From NCBI GenBank assembly GCA_946626535.1, contig CAMOUK010000052.1, positions 1-6,524 on the forward strand: 6,524 nt of DNA, read 5' to 3'. This document shows, piece after piece, positions 1 to 4,633 of the stretch. Positions within the stretch are counted from its first letter, which is position 1. Each line of letters starts with the position of its first letter. The stretch comes from an uncultured Caryophanales bacterium (GTDB lineage: Bacteria > Bacillota_I > Bacilli_A > Acholeplasmatales > Anaeroplasmataceae). Under the pieces are notes generated by a model. It did no database searches, was not told the DNA's origin, and saw only the letters and a program-made list of their open reading frames with translations. The position numbers were made by a program, and so were the translations under genes.

Positions 1-54
1 AACATCAAGTTCAAAATCATTATCTACAAATTTTACAATATCATATTTTTCCAT
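1..54 (-). CDS. 5' end of a probable RhuM-family protein (partial, runs off left edge)
   Basis: Only the first 18 codons are inside the window. They open with ATG at 54 and read MEKYDIVKFVDNDFELDV. The start is well supported: an AAAGGTG Shine-Dalgarno lies about nine bases upstream, and a near-consensus promoter (83-111) lies upstream of that. The pattern 'IVKF.D.DFELDV' recalls the N-terminus of RhuM-type proteins, which are often annotated as virulence RhuM family and are found near restriction, toxin or prophage genes. In that family it is usually followed by a DNA-binding-like region. The assignment rests on memory of this short pattern only, so a phage antirepressor-like or Fic-associated relative is possible. 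The gene continues to the left of the window. Confidence 0.5.
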   Translation of the reverse strand, partial: MEKYDIVKFVDNDFELDV

Positions 55-82
55 ATATTAAATCACCTTTCTCATTAATTAC

Positions 83-111
83 ATTATATCAATATATTGA
101 TTAAATTTCAA
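83..111 (-). promoter_or_regulatory. Sigma-A-type promoter for the RhuM-like gene
   Basis: On the minus strand, TTGAAA (106-111) and TATAAT (83-88) are separated by exactly 17 bases. The -10 is a perfect match and the -35 differs from consensus at one position. Transcription would start near 76, leaving a short leader with the Shine-Dalgarno site. Operator-like repeats overlap the spacer and the -35 box. Confidence 0.8.
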
Positions 112-144
112 TATATGCTCAAAGAAAGTTGATTATATTTCAAT
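88..144. promoter_or_regulatory. Operator-like repeat array over the RhuM-like promoter
   Basis: Two elements overlap the promoter. ATCAATATATTGAT (88-101) is a perfect 14-base palindrome inside the -35/-10 spacer. A 16-base direct repeat occurs at 97-112 (TTGATTAAATTTCAAT) and 129-144 (TTGATTATATTTCAAT), with one mismatch. The copies start 32 bases apart, about three helical turns, so a protein bound to both would face the same side of the DNA. The first copy covers the -35 box. Each copy also has TTGA...TCAA half-site symmetry. This arrangement fits repressor binding sites, possibly autoregulatory; the regulator is unknown. AT-rich sequence makes short palindromes common, so the direct repeat is the stronger part of the evidence. 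Confidence 0.45.
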
Positions 145-157
145 CGTTTTCATAAAG

Positions 158-191
158 AAAAAAAGGCTTGATACGATATTGTATCAATCCT
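158..191 (-). terminator. Rho-independent terminator after tRNA-Leu
   Basis: The hairpin arms are 164-174 and 181-191, pairing 10 of 11 positions (one mismatch) around a 6-base loop. On the minus strand a run of seven T follows (158-164). It begins about 14 bases after the tRNA CCA end. Confidence 0.8.
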
Positions 192-204
192 ACTTGTTTT
201 AAGC

Positions 205-288
205 TGGTGCCCGAAACAGGACTTGAACCTGCACTCTTGTGGAACTAGATTCTAAGTCTAGCGCGTCTGCCAATTCCGCCATTCGGGC
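205..288 (-). tRNA. tRNA-Leu, anticodon UAG
   Basis: A complete tRNA of 84 bases with an encoded CCA end. The 7-base-pair acceptor stem pairs GCCCGAA (288-282) with TTCGGGC (215-209), followed by discriminator A (208) and CCA (207-205). The anticodon stem CTAGA/TCTAG encloses the loop CTTAGAA, which places anticodon TAG at 254-252 and reads CUA and other CUN leucine codons. The T arm carries GG-TTCAAGT-CC. The extended variable region between anticodon stem and T stem, and the D-arm sequence with TTGGCAGACG, are typical of class II leucine tRNAs. It is a single-gene unit with its own promoter upstream (328-355) and terminator downstream (158-191). Confidence 0.96.
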
Positions 289-302
289 ATGTATTAGATA
301 AA

Positions 303-320
303 GCAGTTTTATCAAACTGC
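303..320 (-). other. Hairpin in the tRNA-Leu leader
   Basis: GCAGTTT (303-309) and AAACTGC (314-320) form a perfect 7-base-pair stem with a 4-base loop. It sits at the predicted 5' end of the tRNA precursor, immediately after the promoter and about 14 bases before the mature tRNA. No T-run follows on either strand, so it is not a terminator. It may protect or shape the precursor; its function is not known. Confidence 0.5.
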
Positions 321-327
321 ATAAACA

Positions 328-355
328 ATTATAACAAAAATTAAATTAATGTCAA
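328..355 (-). promoter_or_regulatory. Strong promoter for tRNA-Leu
   Basis: On the minus strand a perfect TTGACA (350-355) and a perfect TATAAT (328-333) are separated by 16 bases, and TGT immediately before the -10 supplies an extended -10. The start would be near 321. Such a near-ideal promoter is expected for a stable RNA gene. Confidence 0.88.
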
Positions 356-364
356 TATTTTTTT

Positions 365-402
365 ATATAATAAAAACAATAAAAGGGATGAAGTCATCCC
401 TT
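365..402 (-). terminator. Rho-independent terminator of the phosphatase-superfamily gene
   Basis: An 8-base-pair stem, AAGGGATG (383-390) with CATCCCTT (395-402) and a 4-base loop, starts one base after the stop codon of the gene ending at 404. On the minus strand it is followed by TTTTATTGTTTTTATTA, a T-rich but interrupted tract. Confidence 0.85.
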
Positions 403-403
403 A

Positions 404-1513
404 TTAATTCTTAATGATTATTAATGGTACAAGCATTTCATCTGTAAGTGAGGTATGATGTCCTTTAAATTTATTAGATATAGGGGTTAATAATGCGATT
501 TTATTAGTATATGTACCAACTGCAATAAAATCACCTAATAAATCACCTTTATTACCATATGGACCAAATACACCCCTATCTATTAATTCTTTTGATGTAT
601 ATAATTTAAAATCTTCACTGTATTTATTATTGAAATACTTTACAAATTCTTCCTTTTTTCCATCCTTAACTAAAAATGATACAGCTCTAGCATCTAAATA
701 TGGATATATTTTTAGCATATCCATTAATTTATCATCATGATAAAAATCAACATATCCTTCTACATCGATTTGACCATGATCAGCTGTAATAATAAATAAT
801 GTATCTTTTGTTTTTTTGTATAGTGATTCAAATTCATCATTTATTTTATTAATTATATTTTTAGCTTCATTACTTGTTACACCATATTTATGCATTGATG
901 TATCTGGTTCTCCTAAATATGCATAAACAAATTGTTTATCATTTTTATTTAAAACCATATTTAAATTATTATAAAAATCTTCTATTGTTTCATATACATG
1001 ATTATTCTTTTCTTTTTTAACTTTTACATATTTAGGAAATATCGTATTAATATTATAATCAGTATTTACATTATCAAAATAATAATCTTCTATTTTAATA
1101 GGCTTATCTTTAATTATTAAATCTTCATCATTTAATGAATTCTTATCTAAAAATATATCTACATTCTTATTTATATTTTTAAAATATAAGCTCCATCCAA
1201 ACCATCCATGTTCTAAAGGATACATATTAGATAATAATGAATTTGTCGCATTTGTTGTGGTTGATGGAAATGTTGATGTTAATTCCATTTTGATGTTTTT
1301 TCTTAATATTGAATCTTTATCTAGATTTATATTTATTGGATTTATTCCTAATCCGTCATAACAAATAAAAACAATATTTTTATAATTATTATTTAATTCA
1401 TCCATTAATTCTTTAATTATTGGCTTATCATTTTTAGCTCCTAAAAATGTAGCTAATGTAGATGATATATTTAAATTTGATTTATTAAAATTAGGAAAAA
1501 TAAAGTCTTTCAT
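404..1513 (-). CDS. Alkaline phosphatase superfamily hydrolase (nucleotide pyrophosphatase/phosphodiesterase-like)
   Basis: A 369-residue metal-dependent hydrolase of the alkaline phosphatase/type I phosphodiesterase superfamily, which cleaves phosphate mono- or diesters using two metal ions and a nucleophilic Thr or Ser. The expected active-site set is visible: Asp53 in CYDGLG, the nucleophile region FPSTTT (Thr85-87), Asp204 and His208 in GEPDTSMH, Asp245-His246 in ITADHG, and His352/353 near the C-terminus. Length is normal for a stand-alone catalytic domain. No signal peptide or membrane segment is seen, so it is probably cytosolic, and its substrate cannot be told. The ATG at 1513 is preferred because GGGTG lies six bases before it. 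An in-frame GTG at 1522, three codons upstream, overlaps that ribosome site. The gene lies just after the terminator of the upstream unit, with no convincing promoter between, so read-through may contribute to expression. Codon use is strongly AT-biased. Confidence 0.9.
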   Translation of the reverse strand: MKDFIFPNFNKSNLNISSTLATFLGAKNDKPIIKELMDELNNNYKNIVFICYDGLGINPININLDKDSILRKNIKMELTSTFPSTTTNATNSLLSNMYPLEHGWFGWSLYFKNINKNVDIFLDKNSLNDEDLIIKDKPIKIEDYYFDNVNTDYNINTIFPKYVKVKKEKNNHVYETIEDFYNNLNMVLNKNDKQFVYAYLGEPDTSMHKYGVTSNEAKNIINKINDEFESLYKKTKDTLFIITADHGQIDVEGYVDFYHDDKLMDMLKIYPYLDARAVSFLVKDGKKEEFVKYFNNKYSEDFKLYTSKELIDRGVFGPYGNKGDLLGDFIAVGTYTNKIALLTPISNKFKGHHTSLTDEMLVPLIIIKN

Positions 1514-1546
1514 ATTAAGCACCCGTAATTAACGTAATATTTAAGC

Positions 1547-1576
1547 AAAAAATTGTCATAGTTAAATGACAATTTT
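1547..1576 (-). terminator. Rho-independent terminator after the small membrane protein gene
   Basis: The arms 1551-1559 and 1566-1574 form a perfect 9-base-pair stem (AATTGTCAT/ATGACAATT) around a 6-base loop, extendable by two A-T pairs. On the minus strand the second arm runs into TTTTTT (1552-1547). It lies only about 34 bases upstream of the next gene's start, so partial read-through could feed that gene. On the plus strand the hairpin is also followed by T-rich sequence, but no plus-strand gene precedes it. Confidence 0.78.
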
Positions 1577-1582
1577 ATTTAA

Positions 1583-1828
1583 TTATAATTTATTAATATT
1601 GTTTTCTTTTAATGTTTCATTTTGTTTTTTATAATTATTAACTTTTCTAATATTTAATGATCCATCTATTATAAAGAATACAGGAACAATTAATAATAAT
1701 AAATATCCCCAATAAAAACCAGTAATAATAGTTAATATAATAAAGAATAATAATACAGCTGCGGCAATAGAATATTCTATAATGGATTCTTTATATGAAT
1801 ATTTTCTTGTTAATTTATTTTCTTCCAT
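1583..1828 (-). CDS. Small two-helix membrane protein, function unknown
   Basis: An 81-residue protein that I do not recognise. A charged N-terminus of about 16 residues (MEENKLTRKYSYKES) is followed by two closely spaced hydrophobic segments, about residues 17-38 and 40-57, separated by a short aromatic turn (FYWGY). A basic, Asn/Lys-rich C-terminus of about 24 residues follows. This predicts a helical hairpin in the membrane with both ends on the same side. The ATG at 1828 is chosen because GAGG sits five bases upstream; an in-frame ATG at 1873 would start inside the preceding gene and lacks a site. Ten bases separate it from the lipid kinase stop, and its ribosome site lies in that gap, so the two are almost certainly co-transcribed. 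A terminator follows. A membrane role beside the lipid kinase is plausible but unproven. Confidence 0.75.
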   Translation of the reverse strand: MEENKLTRKYSYKESIIEYSIAAAVLLFFIILTIITGFYWGYLLLLIVPVFFIIDGSLNIRKVNNYKKQNETLKENNINKL

Positions 1829-1838
1829 AATAGCCTCA

Positions 1839-2672
1839 TTATTTTGATACTTTATATGAAGTAACATTTTCAATTACTTCACCATCATATTGTAAGCCAC
1901 ATGGCTTATCAAATGATACTTCTATTTCTTTACCTTCAAATAGATGAACATTTTTCTTATATTTAACATATTCACCAGTAAATATCTTAGTGAATTTTAT
2001 TAAAGTTAATAATCTAGATTTACCAGTCATTACTACAACTGTAACCTTATCGCCTTTTCTATCTTGGTTTGGTGCGCTCTTCATTCCTCCACCATAATAT
2101 CTACCATTCATAGTTGCGGCAATAAATGCGTTTTTAAATTCGTATTCTTTTCCATCTACTTTTATTTTGCAATATCTCTTTTTGAATTTAAAAAGAATTA
2201 GACCAATTGTTATTTTTGTATAGTCGATTTTTTTGCCTTGTTTTTTCTTTTCTTCAGCGACTACACATACATCTCCATCTACACCAAAACCAACGTTATT
2301 GACGAAATATTTAGTTATTCCGTTAGCACTAACCTTAGGTAGATTATCCATATATTCGTTTAGCTTACTAAAATTATCCTTAGCTTCAATATCTGTTAAG
2401 AAATCATTACCAGTACCAGCTGAATAAATATACCAATTTCCTTTAACTTTTATATTATTCCATGTATTAGCAAAGAAATTGACTGTACCGTCTCCTCCAA
2501 TTAATAATACATTATCATCATCATTTAATTTTTCATTTAATTCCTCTAATGTGCAATTAGCTTCATTTACTAATTCCATATTAGGAAATTTATCTTCATA
2601 TTTAGAAATTATTTCTTTAATTTTTTCCCCGCTAACTTGCCCTGCAAGCTCATTATATGCTAAATAATTCAT
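1839..2672 (-). CDS. Diacylglycerol kinase family lipid kinase (DagK/YegS-like)
   Basis: A 277-residue protein of the DAGK catalytic-domain family, which uses ATP to phosphorylate diacylglycerol or related lipids at the inner face of the membrane. In bacteria this typically recycles diacylglycerol to phosphatidic acid. Visible motifs in order: YNELAG near residue 6 in place of the usual NP..G, the nucleotide-binding GGDGT at 59-63, GTGND at 86-90 (usual form G.GND), the second-domain NNVGFGVDG around 125-133, GGGM at 194-197, and YDGE at 262-265. Length fits the roughly 290-300 residues usual for the family, slightly short. The ATG at 2672 has a GGGGG ribosome site (2680-2684) about seven bases upstream; the in-frame start at 2735 would begin inside a terminator hairpin. 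It heads a probable two-gene unit with the 81-residue membrane protein. Its exact lipid substrate cannot be assigned, and sphingoid or undecaprenol substrates are alternatives within the wider superfamily. Confidence 0.92.
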   Translation of the reverse strand: MNYLAYNELAGQVSGEKIKEIISKYEDKFPNMELVNEANCTLEELNEKLNDDDNVLLIGGDGTVNFFANTWNNIKVKGNWYIYSAGTGNDFLTDIEAKDNFSKLNEYMDNLPKVSANGITKYFVNNVGFGVDGDVCVVAEEKKKQGKKIDYTKITIGLILFKFKKRYCKIKVDGKEYEFKNAFIAATMNGRYYGGGMKSAPNQDRKGDKVTVVVMTGKSRLLTLIKFTKIFTGEYVKYKKNVHLFEGKEIEVSFDKPCGLQYDGEVIENVTSYKVSK

Positions 2673-2693
2673 AAAACGACCCCCGTTAATTAA

Positions 2694-2702
2694 ATGATAC
2701 CA
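2694..2702 (-). promoter_or_regulatory. Possible extended -10 promoter of the lipid kinase gene
   Basis: TATCAT (2694-2699) is preceded by TGG (2702-2700), a TGn extended -10. No good -35 is visible at 16-18 bases. The start would fall near 2687, giving a very short leader just before the GGGGG ribosome site. It is the best candidate between the upstream terminator and the gene. Confidence 0.35.
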
Positions 2703-2720
2703 TAAAATATGCTTTTTTAA

Positions 2721-2747
2721 AACAAAAAAGCACACATTAGTGTGCTT
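2721..2747 (-). terminator. Rho-independent terminator after the membrane-protein pair
   Basis: AAGCACAC (2728-2735) and GTGTGCTT (2740-2747) form a perfect 8-base-pair stem with a 4-base loop. On the minus strand the second arm runs into TTTTTTG (2729-2723). It begins 13 bases after the stop of the gene ending at 2761. Confidence 0.88.
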
Positions 2748-2760
2748 AGATGTTTAAGAA

Positions 2761-3168
2761 TTATTCTTCCTTATTAGCTGGTGTATTAGCTTCTTGGCTT
2801 CTAGCTACTAAGCTGAAGATACCTGCTAAAATGTAGAAAATGTTATCGCCAACAACGCCAAATACAATTAAGAATACTCTATCAGAAACTTCATTGCTAC
2901 CAGTAGCGATATTTGCATGCTTCTTTGAACATACGATTAATGAAACGATTGAAATAGCTAATAATACAATTCCATAACCAATTAAGAATCCTGATGAAGC
3001 TGCTAAGCTAGCAACTGCAGGAGCTATTTCTCCTTCACCTGATGCAGCACCCATACCTGCAATACCAAGTGCAATAATACCAATAACAAGCATTAATGCA
3101 CATAGTGGAATAAGAATAATATTAATGATTTTTCCAATCTTATACATGATTTCAGATGCATTTTTCAT
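2761..3168 (-). CDS. Small multi-span membrane protein, paralogue B of a tandem pair
   Basis: A 135-residue integral membrane protein of unknown function. It opens with ASEIMYKIGK (residues 4-13), then has hydrophobic segments at about 12-40, 56-80 and 98-122. A Gly/Ala/Glu-rich loop lies between the first two, a Cys-Ser-Lys-Lys polar loop follows the second, and the tail is hydrophilic and acidic. The last hydrophobic segment contains Asp-Asn in the middle (GVVGDNIF). It is clearly related to the neighbour at 3237..3647: both share ASE[IV]MYKIGK at the start and LIVFG..-D-..F.IL.GIFSL.AR near the end. The ATG at 3168 has a perfect AGGGAGGG ribosome site seven bases upstream; the in-frame ATG at 3189 precedes that site and is rejected. 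It has its own promoter (3202-3210) and a terminator. With its paralogue it may form a hetero-oligomer; that is inference. Confidence 0.82.
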   Translation of the reverse strand: MKNASEIMYKIGKIINIILIPLCALMLVIGIIALGIAGMGAASGEGEIAPAVASLAASSGFLIGYGIVLLAISIVSLIVCSKKHANIATGSNEVSDRVFLIVFGVVGDNIFYILAGIFSLVARSQEANTPANKEE

Positions 3169-3201
3169 TTGTTTACCCTCCCTTATCATTTTACTAAATC
3201 T

Positions 3202-3210
3202 ATTATATCA
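3202..3210 (-). promoter_or_regulatory. Extended -10 promoter for membrane paralogue B
   Basis: A perfect TATAAT (3202-3207) is preceded by TGA (3210-3208), a TGn extended -10. No recognisable -35 lies at 17 bases. The start would be near 3195, about 27 bases before the ATG. The same GTGATATAAT string precedes the paralogue at 3647. Confidence 0.7.
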
Positions 3211-3236
3211 CATTCTAATAATAAATGTAGTGATTT

Positions 3237-3647
3237 TTAATTATATTCTTTTCTAGGATCTTGTTTTCTTGCGATTAAACTGAATATTCCACTTAAAATA
3301 AAGAATGGTGAATCAGTTAATGCGCCAAATACAATTAATAATACACGAGGCTTAACCTCATATGAACCTTCTTCAATTTCAGCATTAGATCTTGAACAGA
3401 ATATTAATGCTAAAATATTTAATATTAATAATATTGAACCAGTAATAATAAATACTGCTGAATAAGCTAATGAGCCTATACTTAGTGCAAACCATGGTGA
3501 ATCAGACTCTGGTTCAGTTGATGCAATACCTATAGAACCAGCTATTGCAAAGCCTACACCTATTACAATAAATATTGCGCATAATACAACCGCAACAATT
3601 GCGAAAACTTTTCCGATTTTATACATTACTTCTGATGCATGTCTCAT
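3237..3647 (-). CDS. Small multi-span membrane protein, paralogue A of a tandem pair
   Basis: A 136-residue membrane protein of unknown function, the upstream partner of the gene at 2761..3168. It opens with ASEVMYKIGK (residues 4-13), then has hydrophobic segments at about 12-41, 58-84 and 102-126, split by an acidic Glu/Pro/Ser loop (residues 44-52), with a short basic tail. The third segment carries Thr-Asp-Ser-Pro where the paralogue has Gly-Asp-Asn, so a conserved Asp lies in or near the membrane. The middle region is much less alike than the two ends, so the duplication is old. The start at 3647 is supported by GGAGG nine bases upstream; the in-frame ATG at 3668 lies upstream of this site and is rejected. 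No terminator separates the two genes, so some co-transcription is likely in addition to the second gene's own promoter. Confidence 0.82.
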   Translation of the reverse strand: MRHASEVMYKIGKVFAIVAVVLCAIFIVIGVGFAIAGSIGIASTEPESDSPWFALSIGSLAYSAVFIITGSILLILNILALIFCSRSNAEIEEGSYEVKPRVLLIVFGALTDSPFFILSGIFSLIARKQDPRKEYN

Positions 3648-3667
3648 AACTATATACCTCCAAAACA

Positions 3668-3676
3668 ATTATATCA
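3668..3676 (-). promoter_or_regulatory. Extended -10 promoter for membrane paralogue A
   Basis: A perfect TATAAT (3668-3673) is preceded by TGA (3676-3674). The -35 position is poor (TATATT-like) and falls inside one arm of the inverted repeat at 3685-3744. A second TATAAT occurs at 3696-3701 without a good -35, so an additional upstream start is possible. Confidence 0.65.
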
Positions 3677-3684
3677 CTAACTTA

Positions 3685-3744
3685 ATGGATAATATATTAT
3701 ACATTTTGATATTTTTAAGTAAAAATAGATAATATTTTATCCAT
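3685..3744. repeat. 60-base inverted repeat upstream of the membrane paralogues
   Basis: Two 16-base arms, ATGGATAATATATTAT (3685-3700) and ATAATATTTTATCCAT (3729-3744), pair at 15 of 16 positions. Inside lies a smaller perfect inverted repeat, TATTTTT (3710-3716) and AAAAATA (3721-3727). The proximal arm covers the -35 region of the promoter at 3668-3673 and a second TATAAT. It could be a pair of operator sites bound with looping, or a cruciform-prone spacer. It lacks the T-run and GC-rich stem of a terminator. Confidence 0.55.
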
Positions 3745-3762
3745 TTATAAATTATTGTCATT

Positions 3763-3795
3763 AAAAAAGGATGCCACTAGAAAACTAGTGGCATC
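3763..3795 (-). terminator. Strong rho-independent terminator after signal peptidase gene
   Basis: An 11-base-pair perfect stem, GATGCCACTAG (3770-3780) with CTAGTGGCATC (3785-3795), and a 4-base loop. On the minus strand it is followed by CTTTTTT. It is the most stable hairpin in the window and ends the unit containing the genes at 3824-6524. Confidence 0.93.
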
Positions 3796-3823
3796 ACATT
3801 TATATAGAAACAAAGTAGAATAA

Positions 3824-4624
3824 CTATTTATTAGATTCTTCAGTGTCTTCTATTTTTTCTTCTTCAGTTGTATCTTTTGTATCTTCTTGTTTATTTTCAA
3901 TGTTAGATTCAGCTTTTATTTTAAGCTTAGCTAATTCTTCTTCAAGAATTTCTTGTCTTAATTCTTCTAACATTTTTTGCTTTTCTAATTCTTTATTCTC
4001 ATTTTCTTTTTTAGCTTCATCAGCTTTTTTCTTAATAATGATTGATATAGTTTGCATAACAATCATTACAATGAATATAGCGATTAAAATGAAATATATG
4101 AAGCTTTGGTTAATACCTTTAGAAAATATACTCATAAATCCAATTACCGTTAAATACTTTCCATAAACAAGTTTATTAGTCACCGCAATCTTATCAGTTA
4201 CGTTTCCGTTATTGTCACCTTTAGTAACTAAATAATTCTTTTCTTCAGTCTCTACTAAATTAATCATTGAATCATAACCATCAATTTTTGATTCAACAAC
4301 ACCATCTACATATTTAGCTACTACTCTATGGATTATGTATTTATTTTGAGGCTCATTATAATAAACAATGATATCATTAACTTTTATTTCATTATATGAT
4401 GCTTGTCTAAATAATACATAATCACCTGAATTTATTACAGGTTCCATAGACTCTGTAGGTACATAAGATATTGATAAACCAAATATTCTAGGTGGTCTTC
4501 TTTGCGCATTTGCGACAATAACAGATGAAACTATATAGATACAAAATACTAAGGCTAACATACTTAAAACATATAATATTATATTTTTTGTAGATAACCA
4601 TTTTTTCTTTTTATTTTCATCCAA
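3824..4624 (-). CDS. Signal peptidase I, ER/archaeal (SipW-like) type, with charged C-terminal tail
   Basis: A 266-residue membrane serine protease that removes signal peptides from exported proteins. A basic N-terminus is followed by a membrane helix (about residues 14-38). The catalytic Ser59 lies in VPTESMEP, and the His99 of YIIHR replaces the Lys of typical bacterial enzymes, marking the S26B Ser-His dyad class. The KGDNN box (135-139) and Asp144 complete the family pattern. A second membrane helix lies at about 174-196. Beyond it is an unusual 70-residue tail: a Lys/Glu coiled coil (198-240) and an acidic, Thr-rich end, probably cytoplasmic. The start is TTG at 4624, as no upstream codon is usable: in-frame TGA and the previous gene's TAG lie just before it. 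The nearest ribosome site is GGAG within the upstream stop region, 12 bases away, so translation may depend on coupling to the gene ending at 4634. The exported substrates are not identified here. Confidence 0.9.
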   Translation of the reverse strand: MDENKKKKWLSTKNIILYVLSMLALVFCIYIVSSVIVANAQRRPPRIFGLSISYVPTESMEPVINSGDYVLFRQASYNEIKVNDIIVYYNEPQNKYIIHRVVAKYVDGVVESKIDGYDSMINLVETEEKNYLVTKGDNNGNVTDKIAVTNKLVYGKYLTVIGFMSIFSKGINQSFIYFILIAIFIVMIVMQTISIIIKKKADEAKKENENKELEKQKMLEELRQEILEEELAKLKIKAESNIENKQEDTKDTTEEEKIEDTEESNK

Positions 4625-4633
4625 GGTGAATCA

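Noticed and set aside
205..288. tRNA 3' end as an integration site in this window
   Set aside because: No second copy of the tRNA 3' segment and no integrase are visible here; the left flank would have to be examined.
1829..1873. Upstream in-frame start for the 81-residue membrane protein
   Set aside because: It would overlap the end of the lipid kinase gene and lacks a ribosome site, while the ATG at 1828 has GAGG five bases upstream.
2233..2667. Two short plus-strand open frames of about 62-64 codons
   Set aside because: Both lie wholly inside the lipid kinase gene, whose catalytic motifs are intact on the other strand, and neither has a ribosome site.
2673..2735. Upstream in-frame start for the lipid kinase
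   Set aside because: The 21 extra codons begin inside the upstream terminator hairpin and cross the ribosome site; the ATG at 2672 fits the family N-terminus.
3196..3239. Possible terminator between the two membrane paralogues
   Set aside because: Only a weak interrupted pairing (ACATT/AATGT) is present without a T-run, so it is not called.
3843..4166. Plus-strand open frame of about 107 codons
   Set aside because: Antisense of the signal peptidase tail and second membrane helix; Ser/Phe-rich composition mirrors the Lys/Glu codons of the real gene.
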